Positions 14,566 to 19,829 of a stretch of DNA of 19,829 bases are shown here, piece by piece. Source of the DNA: an uncultured Lachnospiraceae bacterium (GTDB lineage Bacteria > Bacillota > Clostridia > Lachnospirales > Lachnospiraceae); the NCBI GenBank assembly GCA_905236275.1, contig CAJOPI010000263.1:1-19829 (forward strand), given 5' to 3'. Every line of letters starts with the position of its first letter. Position 1 is the stretch's first letter. The position numbers were made by a program, and so were the translations under genes. The notes under the pieces were generated by a model. It was not told the origin of the DNA, made no database searches, and worked only from the letters and a program-made list of their open reading frames with translations.

Positions 14566-15261
14566 TTATTTCTTATCAGCATCGGACCCTGCAGAGCGAT
14601 CGAAATTTGCTGCGGCGGAATGAAAGAACTTTCTGACGAAAAAGTCCGCAATACCGCCTTTCTTTATGCTTCCATCTTCCGTAATCTTAAAGGACAGATC
14701 CCTCAGTATCATAATGAATTTCACATTCATCCTTGAACGGTTCGCTGCCACGAATTTCTCAGCCTCGGGCGAAGAAAGATTAATAAAAACGACCTCCGGA
14801 AGTACGCTGTTTACTTCATTTACAATGCCGTCATCTCCCCCGACCTTTTCCTCCGTCACATACTCGCCGTTGATATTCAACTCTGTGGCAAATTTGCTGA
14901 TACCGTTTTTCAGGAGCTCCATTTTTTCCGGATTTTCAGATATAAGGAAAATCTTTCTTTTTTCCTTTTCAAGCTTCCGGAACAATCCCTTCAGGAAAAG
15001 ATTTGAAAGAATCTCCCTTTCGCGGTAATAGCTCTCGACTCCTCCCGCACTGAGTATGTCTGCCGTCGTCATCAGGGTCATGTCCATGTTTTCTATGTTC
15101 TGCTTCAATTCCTCAGAACCGGCAGCATTCAGCAGTAAATCATGCGTCACGAAATCTATGGTATTGCATTTATCGTTATTCAGATATGTATTTATACGCC
15201 GCATGGATTCTCTGACCGAATAATCCTTAAGGCGTACCCCCATTACCGACAGCCTCTTCAT
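14566..15261 (-). CDS. Divergent WecG/TagA/CpsF family protein
   Basis: A 231-aa protein starting at the ATG that follows AAAGAGGA by a normal distance; a TTG ten codons further upstream gives a longer frame but has no better ribosome binding site. The pattern follows the WecG/TagA/CpsF glycosyltransferases: start SVMGVRLKDYSV, a central IFLISENPEKMELLK (the family's IFLLGG-PE region), and PEVVFINLSSPEAEKFVAANR (the family's PD...GxPKQE-W...NR region). Key places are changed: the P-K-Q-E motif is PEAE, removing a conserved Gln, and the later GVGG-FD-G segment reads ILRDLSFKITEDG. Family members transfer N-acetyl-hexosamines to lipid-linked sugars for wall polymers. This one may have altered specificity or be inactive. 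Transcribed divergently from a GT39-like gene. Confidence 0.72.
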   Translation of the reverse strand: MKRLSVMGVRLKDYSVRESMRRINTYLNNDKCNTIDFVTHDLLLNAAGSEELKQNIENMDMTLMTTADILSAGGVESYYREREILSNLFLKGLFRKLEKEKRKIFLISENPEKMELLKNGISKFATELNINGEYVTEEKVGGDDGIVNEVNSVLPEVVFINLSSPEAEKFVAANRSRMNVKFIMILRDLSFKITEDGSIKKGGIADFFVRKFFHSAAANFDRSAGSDADKK

Positions 15262-15315
15262 AGTATCCTCTTTACGTTTACCTCGCGCCAATCAAATGAC
15301 GCAATTGTATTAAAA

Positions 15316-15345
15316 AGTATACCATAGCAGTGCTGTATCTTTCAA
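15316..15345 (-). promoter_or_regulatory. Promoter of the WecG/TagA-like gene
   Basis: Minus-strand TTGAAA (15340-15345), an 18-base spacer and TATACT (15316-15321) with an upstream TG (TGGTATACT, extended -10). The leader would be about 45 bases. Confidence 0.65.
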
Positions 15346-15368
15346 CCTCTGTTATAATTTGCTATAAT
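15340..15368 (+). promoter_or_regulatory. Promoter of the GT39-like gene, overlapping the divergent one
   Basis: A perfect TATAAT at 15363-15368, preceded at 17 bases by TTTCAA (15340-15345), which is a poor -35 on this strand but is the -35 of the divergent promoter. A second TATAAT lies at 15353-15358. Because both directions use the same 6 bases, polymerase can probably not occupy both at once. Confidence 0.5.
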
Positions 15369-15398
15369 CAAAGCAAAAAAAGAAAGCAAGCTTAGAAT

Positions 15399-16814
15399 AT
15401 GGAAAAATCAATTATCTCCGGCAAACAGAACCTGATAATATTCCTCTCGGCATTTACAGGCTCGGCCATCTATCTTTCACTTATCTTTAATAATAACCTC
15501 TGGGTTGACGAAGCTTTTACCGCAAGCCTTCTGAGAGGAAGCTTTTCCGATGTATGGTCTGCGACGGCAGCGGATACTCTCCCGCCATTTTATAATATTT
15601 TCACTAAAATCGTCACTCTTATACTTGGCTACTCTGCCCCTTCCATGAAATTTTCATCAGCACTGGCAGCAGTCCTTGTCTTATTCTACGGTGGCTTTCA
15701 GATAAAAAAGCTTTTTTCCTTCGAGGATGCTTTAGTTTTTATCGCATTTTTCCTTACAATGCCTTATTTTTTCTATTACTCGGTAGAAATCAGACCCTAC
15801 AGCTGGGGATTCTTCTTTGCCTTTGCCGCAGCTCTGGCTTTTAAGGAAATTCTTCTTACCGGCAGCCTGAAAGCATATCTTAAATTCGCTCTTTTCAGCT
15901 CACTTTCAGGATATGCACACCATTTTGCCCTTGTTGCGGTAGCGGTTCTTTGGTTTTTCCTTATCGTATACCTTATCACCGGCAGGAAAAAGAACGCATT
16001 AAGGCTTTTTGGCGCTGCATTTATTCTTTTTATAATAAGCTATCTGCCCTGCCTTCTGCTTGCGGTCTATCAGATAAAAAATGCCAGCAGCTATTTTTCA
16101 ATGTCACCCCTGACTGTACACTCATTTTTTAGCGACCTTCGTTTTCCTTTCGTTACGCACTATACACCACTGTCGCTTTTACTAATGCTTCTCTTTTTAT
16201 CCGCATTGGTATTTGCGGGCATAAATCTTTCCAAAAGGGACTTTTCACTCTTCTGCCCCGCAGTATACGCAGTTACGCCATTTTGTGTGCTTATCTTCGG
16301 CTACGCGGTATCCTTTGCCGCAGGTACGAGCTATTTTACCTCGCGATATCTTGTACCTTCCCTCGCCATATTCTGGCTCGGAACAGCCTTAATCCTGCGA
16401 GCTACTCTCTCAGGGCTCGGCGGCAAAGCCGGGCGAATCGCTTTTCTGCTCTGCGCAGCCCTTCTTCTTGTATGCGGAACAGTTAATTATACAAGTCAGT
16501 TTAAGAGCGAATACGATAATTCCGTAAACGAAATGACAGCGTGGTTTGACAGGAATCTCTCTCCCGATGACGGCTATATCATTTACGAGACTGCTTATCA
16601 GATTGAAATCTGTATGCGCTATTATTATCCCGGCTTAAAGAAATACGACCGCCAAAGCATAAATGAAATAAAGGGAAATATCTGGTATTTCGAGGTTGAA
16701 GGCTACGAATACGAACTTGAAAAATTCAAGTCTTTAGGATATAATATTGTATACATGAGGCAAATGGCGTTCGACCGATATAAATTTAATCTCTATCGGT
16801 TGGATAAGAACTAA
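15399..16814 (+). CDS. Polytopic membrane glycosyltransferase, GT39/ArnT-like
   Basis: A 471-aa protein with many hydrophobic helices and a soluble C-terminal part (about 370-471). The N-terminus has the acidic motif WVDEAF (Asp37-Glu38) in the first extracellular loop, followed by DTLPPFYN (59-66) and SVEIRPYSW (128-136), as in PMT/ArnT-type enzymes that use polyprenyl-phosphate sugars as donors. The acceptor is unknown; surface protein or wall polymer glycosylation is plausible. The ribosome binding site is weak (AGAAAG). It is divergent from a WecG/TagA homologue, which suggests a shared envelope glycan role, but this is inference. A weak A/T hairpin (16813-16834) follows before the next small gene. 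Confidence 0.82.
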   Translation: MEKSIISGKQNLIIFLSAFTGSAIYLSLIFNNNLWVDEAFTASLLRGSFSDVWSATAADTLPPFYNIFTKIVTLILGYSAPSMKFSSALAAVLVLFYGGFQIKKLFSFEDALVFIAFFLTMPYFFYYSVEIRPYSWGFFFAFAAALAFKEILLTGSLKAYLKFALFSSLSGYAHHFALVAVAVLWFFLIVYLITGRKKNALRLFGAAFILFIISYLPCLLLAVYQIKNASSYFSMSPLTVHSFFSDLRFPFVTHYTPLSLLLMLLFLSALVFAGINLSKRDFSLFCPAVYAVTPFCVLIFGYAVSFAAGTSYFTSRYLVPSLAIFWLGTALILRATLSGLGGKAGRIAFLLCAALLLVCGTVNYTSQFKSEYDNSVNEMTAWFDRNLSPDDGYIIYETAYQIEICMRYYYPGLKKYDRQSINEIKGNIWYFEVEGYEYELEKFKSLGYNIVYMRQMAFDRYKFNLYRLDKN

Positions 16815-16841
16815 AAAGCATAAGGATGTTTTTTTAGGATT

Positions 16842-16857
16842 TGCACAAGGAGGTGCA
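16842..16857 (+). promoter_or_regulatory. Shine-Dalgarno hairpin, possible CsrA binding site
   Basis: TGCAC (16842-16846) and GTGCA (16853-16857) form a perfect 5-bp stem whose 6-base loop is AAGGAG, the Shine-Dalgarno itself. A GGA in the loop of a short hairpin, preceded by ACA, is the known form of a CsrA/RsmA target. The downstream gene belongs to a motility-associated family, and CsrA controls flagellin translation in Firmicutes. Confidence 0.5.
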
Positions 16858-16861
16858 GGAT

Positions 16862-17056
16862 ATGGATATCGCATCAGTTGCAACAGCATTGTCGGGCATT
16901 CAGACACAGAATGCAGTATCAACGGCCGTTTTCAGCATGACTCTTGACGATTATCAGGCTCAGGGCGAAGCACTCATAAATATGATGCCGGACACAAATG
17001 CAATGGAACTCAGTGTACACCCGCATCTGGGCGGAAACTTCAATGCCTATGCATAA
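16862..17056 (+). CDS. YjfB-like small motility-associated protein
   Basis: A 64-aa protein beginning MDIASVATALSGIQTQNAVS, matching the YjfB family (annotated as putative motility protein, often found in flagellated Firmicutes). It is acidic, alanine- and methionine-containing, with a conserved MDI...S start, a central QAQGEALINMM segment and a short His/Gly-rich end. The ATG is chosen because AAGGAGG lies 8 bases upstream; an upstream in-frame TTG would start before the ribosome binding site. No export signal or membrane helix. Biochemical function is unknown. A strong terminator follows. No sigma-D promoter could be found directly upstream. Confidence 0.85.
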   Translation: MDIASVATALSGIQTQNAVSTAVFSMTLDDYQAQGEALINMMPDTNAMELSVHPHLGGNFNAYA

Positions 17057-17067
17057 GGTGAAAGCAG

Positions 17068-17115
17068 AAATCCCGAAGACACTTATCTACAGTTCCTAAG
17101 GTCTTCGGGATTTTT
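17068..17115 (+). terminator. Terminator after the yjfB-like gene
   Basis: AAATCCCGAAGAC (17068-17080) and GTCTTCGGGATTT (17101-17113) form a perfect 13-bp stem with a 20-base loop, followed by TT and CATTT. On the other strand it could also stop read-through from the convergent CPBP gene, which ends 7 bases away. Confidence 0.85.
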
Positions 17116-17121
17116 CATTTC

Positions 17122-18075
17122 TTAAAAACGTCTAAAGGGTATAAGTGTAAAAACCACCACCGCGACAGCCATAAGCAGACCTATAACCGCCGGTATCGAA
17201 AAAACCCTTGTTTTTGAAACTTCAATATAATTTCCCTCTATTGTTACCTTATGTCGCTTAAGAGGGCGTAAAATAAGCGCAAGCCTGTCTCTTCCGCCTT
17301 CTTCCAGTCCTGCTATCAGAATAAGTATAAAAAAGGCAACAGCAGTCGTAAAAACGGAAAGCAACGCATATCCCTGTATCGCAAGAAGAATATCTGCCTT
17401 GCTCATCTCCTCAGAAACTTTTCCGGCATCCTCCAAGAAATACATTGATACCGTCGAGCTCCCGTTTATAAGAAGGTGGGCAAAAAAGCCCGGCAGAATA
17501 CTCCCTGTTACTTCGCAAAGCACTCCAAAGGCTATTCCTATTACGAATGCATAGACGAACTGATTCAGGTTCATATGCATAAGCCCGAACATTGCCCCCT
17601 GCAGCAATATGGCTCCCGTTCTGTTTCCGCTTTCCGCCAGTCCCGAATACTCCGCTCCCCTGAAAGCAAGCTCTTCCGTAAAAGGTCCGAAAACTGCCAG
17701 AATAAAAAAAGTGACCGCTATAGGCAGCGAAAGAACCGCATCAGTTATTCCCTCGACGACATTTTCCGTAAAGAGCAGGGTAAAGGCATTGCACAGTGCC
17801 ACAAGCGGCATAAGCATATAGGTCAGGGGAATGACCAAAAGAATTGTCCGAAGCTTGACCTTTTTTATCCTGAAGGTCTTGCGTACATCCACTCCCCAAA
17901 AGACAGTCAGCAACAGCGTCGGAATAAGGATAAGTATCTCCCCCATTGCCAATGCCGCTTCCGTCGGTATATTCGCATAGGGAAGAAAGATTCTCACTAA
18001 TACAAATAAAACATTTCCGAGAATAATACTTATTACAATGAAAAGATACAAAATTCCCGACCTTAACGGGTTCAT
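17122..18075 (-). CDS. CPBP family intramembrane glutamic protease (Abi/Rce1-like)
   Basis: A 317-aa membrane protein from the ATG that follows AAAGGAG by 7 bases; an ATG five codons further upstream overlaps this ribosome binding site and is less likely. About eight hydrophobic segments. The CPBP motifs are present: EELAFRG (EExxxR motif), FGLMH (FxxxH) and a later His in GFFAHLLIN. The family includes Rce1-type CAAX proteases and bacteriocin self-immunity proteins; here there are no bacteriocin genes, so the substrate is unknown. A terminator-like hairpin lies upstream, between it and the 77-aa gene. Confidence 0.88.
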   Translation of the reverse strand: MNPLRSGILYLFIVISIILGNVLFVLVRIFLPYANIPTEAALAMGEILILIPTLLLTVFWGVDVRKTFRIKKVKLRTILLVIPLTYMLMPLVALCNAFTLLFTENVVEGITDAVLSLPIAVTFFILAVFGPFTEELAFRGAEYSGLAESGNRTGAILLQGAMFGLMHMNLNQFVYAFVIGIAFGVLCEVTGSILPGFFAHLLINGSSTVSMYFLEDAGKVSEEMSKADILLAIQGYALLSVFTTAVAFFILILIAGLEEGGRDRLALILRPLKRHKVTIEGNYIEVSKTRVFSIPAVIGLLMAVAVVVFTLIPFRRF

Positions 18076-18107
18076 CCGCACTCCTTTCATAAAAAGACAA
18101 GTTCAAC

Positions 18108-18153
18108 GCAAAAAGTCATTCAGAAGCCGGGTAAACCTACTTCCGAATGACTT
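18108..18153 (-). terminator. Terminator or attenuator upstream of the CPBP gene
   Basis: On the minus strand AAGTCATTC (18153-18145) pairs perfectly with GAATGACTT (18121-18113), with internal GGAAG/CTTC pairing, followed by TTTTTG. It ends the cvfB-ridA-77aa transcript. The CPBP start lies only about 30 bases beyond, and no good promoter is visible in that gap, so CPBP may depend on read-through. Confidence 0.75.
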
Positions 18154-18164
18154 CTGTGTCATTG

Positions 18165-18398
18165 TTACTGATTCATCATAAAATTAACAAGCTTGTCAAT
18201 GTCATCAGGCTCATAAGCTACAATCTCAAGCTCCTTGATGATTCCGTCCGAGAATATGTTTGCCATGGAAACATACTGTGAAAGCTTCGACTTAAGATTG
18301 AGTCTGTCGCCTTCGCCTGTCACAAGTTCAACCTTGCCCTTGCATCCGTCTACGACCTTGAAAAACTTGTCGATATCAGTAATGTTCTGTACCTTCAT
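18165..18398 (-). CDS. Small conserved-looking protein of unknown function (77 aa)
   Basis: A 77-aa acidic, soluble protein with a strong AAGGAGG ribosome binding site. The sequence mixes charged and hydrophobic residues in a pattern of a folded alpha/beta domain (ITDIDKFFKVVDGCKGKVELVTGEGDRLNL...KELEIVAYEPDDIDKLVNFMM). I recall similar small proteins in Lachnospiraceae genomes, some with unreliable names, but I cannot name a function. It follows ridA by 25 bp and is probably in the same transcript. Confidence 0.78.
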   Translation of the reverse strand: MKVQNITDIDKFFKVVDGCKGKVELVTGEGDRLNLKSKLSQYVSMANIFSDGIIKELEIVAYEPDDIDKLVNFMMNQ

Positions 18399-18423
18399 TC
18401 CTAAATCCTCCTTTGTTCAACTG

Positions 18424-18807
18424 TCACTTTGCAGCCTTTATCGCAATAGCTTCTACTTCAAGCTTTACGTTCTTCGGGAGTTTACTTACCTCTACACAGC
18501 TTCTTGCCGGAAGAATGCCTGTGAAATAGTTGGCGTAAACCTCATTGATTCTCTTGAAATCATCCATATTCTTTATAAATACGGTGGTCTTAATTACATT
18601 CTCCATAGAACTGCCTGCATCATGCAAAAGATTGCTAAGGTTTGTAAATACCTGATTTGCCTGGGCTTCTACCGATGCCCCGACTATTTCACCAGTTTCC
18701 GGAACTATAGGGATTATTCCCGATGTAAAAATCGTATCCCCGATTTCTATAGCCTGCGAATACGGTCCGATTGCTGCCGGTGCGTTAACTGTACTGATTG
18801 CCTTCAA
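18424..18807 (-). CDS. ridA: RidA family reactive enamine/imine deaminase, TTG start
   Basis: A 127-aa protein of the RidA/YjgF/UK114 family: start AISTVNAPAAIGPYSQAI, central TSGIIPIVPETGEIV, and PARSCVEVSKLPKNVKLEVEAIA with the catalytic Arg102. RidA trimers hydrolyse 2-aminoacrylate and related intermediates made by PLP enzymes, protecting other PLP enzymes. Length is normal. The start codon is TTG, 8 bases after AGGAGG; no ATG is available nearby and the frame before it ends at the cvfB stop, so the TTG is well supported. It lies 17 bp after cvfB. Confidence 0.93.
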   Translation of the reverse strand: MKAISTVNAPAAIGPYSQAIEIGDTIFTSGIIPIVPETGEIVGASVEAQANQVFTNLSNLLHDAGSSMENVIKTTVFIKNMDDFKRINEVYANYFTGILPARSCVEVSKLPKNVKLEVEAIAIKAAK

Positions 18808-18824
18808 TTACCTGTCCTCCTGAT

Positions 18825-19664
18825 CTACTCTTTAATCAAATCTATTCCATCAGGGCTGATGGTTACAATACCCTCTTTCATAAGATGCCCTACAGCCCTC
18901 TTGAATGCGTTTTTGCTCATTGAACATTCAGCCTTTATAAGCTCAGGCGATGCCTTATCGCTGAAATCAAGATGTCCTTTTCTCTCCCTGATAAGTTCAA
19001 GAATTGCCTCCGCATCCTCATTCATCTGAAGATACGCCTTCTTCCTTACCGAAAGATCAAGCTTCCCATCTTCCTTAACTCCTGTAATCCTTGCCTTAAC
19101 GGTTTCGCCGCACTTAACCTCTCCGGAAAATTCCCTCGCAGGTATAAGTCCCGAATACTTCATATCAACGGCAACAAAAGCCCCGAAATTCCGGCTTATC
19201 TCATAGACAAGCCCTTCCACTTCTTCATCAGCCTTGTAAGGTGAACTTTTATCAAGATAATCATAAACCTTCATGGTTGCCGCAAGACGTTTACTTTTGT
19301 CAATATACATGGCAACAAGAAGCTCATCACCCTCTCTGACTGCATAAGTCTGCTCATGATAAGGAAGAAGAAGATCTCTTTCGAGTCCCATGTCAAGAAA
19401 AGCCCCGACCTTATTAACCTGACATACCTTAAGCACTGCAATATTTCCAAGCGTTATCAGCGGGGTTCTTGTCGTTGCTATAAGCCTGTCCTTTGAGTCC
19501 CTGTAAACAAAAACCTCGACCTCGTCTCCGATTTCTGCCGATTCCGGAAGCTGTTTTGACGGAAGAAGAACAACCTCTTCATCCCCCTTCTCCGCTGACA
19601 GGTAAGCACCAAAATCCACTTTTCTTTCAATAATGAGAGTCTGTATCTCACCGAGTCTTATCAT
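18825..19664 (-). CDS. cvfB: CvfB-like S1 RNA-binding protein
   Basis: A 279-aa cytoplasmic protein with S1-type OB folds (about 1-65, 70-135, and a canonical one at 145-205; RNFGAFVAVDMKYSGLIP) and a C-terminal winged-helix region (about 215-279; SPELIKAECSMSKNAFKRAVGHLMKEGIV). This is the layout of CvfB/YitL, which binds RNA and influences virulence factor and stress gene expression in staphylococci. There is no proper ribosome binding site: only AGGG 13 bases upstream of the ATG, overlapping a TATAAT element. First gene of the cvfB-ridA-77aa group. Confidence 0.92.
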   Translation of the reverse strand: MIRLGEIQTLIIERKVDFGAYLSAEKGDEEVVLLPSKQLPESAEIGDEVEVFVYRDSKDRLIATTRTPLITLGNIAVLKVCQVNKVGAFLDMGLERDLLLPYHEQTYAVREGDELLVAMYIDKSKRLAATMKVYDYLDKSSPYKADEEVEGLVYEISRNFGAFVAVDMKYSGLIPAREFSGEVKCGETVKARITGVKEDGKLDLSVRKKAYLQMNEDAEAILELIRERKGHLDFSDKASPELIKAECSMSKNAFKRAVGHLMKEGIVTISPDGIDLIKE

Positions 19665-19669
19665 AAAAA

Positions 19670-19699
19670 ATTATATACCCTAAAGCCTTTCCTGATAAA
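19670..19699 (-). promoter_or_regulatory. Promoter of cvfB, nearly leaderless
   Basis: Minus-strand TATAAT (19670-19675), within TATATAAT, with a weak TTTATC (19694-19699) 18 bases upstream. Only five T lie between the -10 and the ATG, so transcription would start at or within a base or two of the start codon. Confidence 0.5.
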
Positions 19700-19710
19700 C
19701 CGATAAAAAC

Positions 19711-19743
19711 AAAAAGAGCGGAGATTAATTCTCCGCTCTTTTT
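19711..19743. terminator. Terminator after tRNA-Gln
   Basis: AAAAAGAGCGGAG (19711-19723), loop ATTAATT, and CTCCGCTCTTTTT (19731-19743): a perfect 13-bp A/T-flanked hairpin, bidirectional in form. On the minus strand it ends the tRNA transcript just before the cvfB promoter. Confidence 0.9.
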
Positions 19744-19745
19744 AG

Positions 19746-19818
19746 CTGGGCTAGAAGGATTCGAACCTTCGAAGTGACGGAGTCAGAGTCCGTTGCCTTA
19801 CCGCTTGGCGATAGCCCA
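19746..19818 (-). tRNA. tRNA-Gln (anticodon CTG)
   Basis: A complete cloverleaf on the minus strand: acceptor TGGGCTA/TAGCCCA, D arm GCCAAGCGGTAAGGC, anticodon stem ACGGA/TCCGT with loop CTCTGAC (anticodon CTG at 19784-19786), T arm GAAGG-TTCGAAT-CCTTC, discriminator G. CCA is not encoded. It decodes CAG; most Firmicutes rely on the TTG form, so this is likely an additional glutamine isoacceptor. Confidence 0.95.
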
Positions 19819-19829
19819 TTGACTTGCAA

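Noticed and set aside
15262-15291. Upstream TTG start for the WecG/TagA-like gene
   Set aside because: The downstream ATG has AAAGAGGA at the right distance and fits the family's usual N-terminus; the extra ten residues are charged and not expected.
16774-16781. ACCGATAT resembling a sigma-D (flagellar) -10 upstream of yjfB
   Set aside because: It is inside the glycosyltransferase coding sequence and no TAAA-like -35 is found 15-16 bases upstream.
17122-18075. Bacteriocin immunity role for the CPBP protein
   Set aside because: No small double-glycine precursor, transporter or bacteriocin maturation gene is found in the neighbourhood.
18235-19029. 264-codon plus-strand frame opposite ridA and cvfB
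   Set aside because: Spans three minus-strand genes with strong support; no ribosome binding site and no domain recognisable.
1-19829. CRISPR array, prophage, insertion sequence or defence island
   Set aside because: No regularly spaced repeats, integrases, transposases or known defence genes are visible; the genes are mainly core or envelope functions.

Overview
The window looks like chromosomal DNA from a low-to-medium GC, Gram-positive anaerobe of the Clostridia, most likely a Lachnospiraceae member (Butyrivibrio/Roseburia-like). The reasons are AAGGAGG-type ribosome binding sites, a Firmicutes-type L10 leader, the PucR/CdaR-like regulator - ftsE - ftsX - S41 peptidase gene order, a CBS/DRTGG-type family II pyrophosphatase, and a small YjfB-type motility-associated protein. 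The genus call is inference. I see no phage genes, insertion sequences or CRISPR arrays.

Left end (1-5209, all minus strand): the first codons of rplJ (ribosomal protein L10) with a promoter and a classic L10 autoregulatory leader. Upstream of it lies a three-gene block of secreted proteins: two tandem subtilisin-like proteases (616 and 683 aa) with related propeptides, and a 294-aa secreted protein that resembles the C-terminal module of the 683-aa protease but has no catalytic domain.

5210-6647: a divergent intergenic region with two perfect 10-bp direct repeats drives (plus strand) a CapA-family lipoprotein. It converges on the next block at a perfect 17-bp bidirectional terminator that contains both stop codons.

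6642-14421 (minus): a long block transcribed right to left: PucR/CdaR-like regulator, ftsE, ftsX, S41 carboxyl-terminal processing protease, amylosucrase-like GH13 enzyme with a histone H1-like Lys/Ala tail, and CBS-DRTGG family II pyrophosphatase. Division and cell-wall control (FtsEX, S41) sits next to alpha-glucan and energy metabolism (GH13, PPase).

14566-17115: a divergent WecG/TagA/CpsF homologue (minus) and a membrane GT39-like glycosyltransferase (plus) share overlapping promoters. They are followed on the plus strand by a small YjfB-like gene whose Shine-Dalgarno lies in the loop of a perfect hairpin resembling a CsrA target.

17122-19829 (minus): tRNA-Gln(CTG) with its terminator, then cvfB - ridA (TTG start) - a 77-aa conserved-looking small protein - terminator/attenuator - CPBP-family membrane protease. 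cvfB has a -10 element almost touching its ATG and may be translated from a leaderless message.

The most notable items are the protease-less paralogue in the subtilase cluster, the H1-like tail on the amylosucrase-like enzyme, the CsrA-like hairpin at yjfB, the degenerate TagA motif, and the direct repeats upstream of capA.
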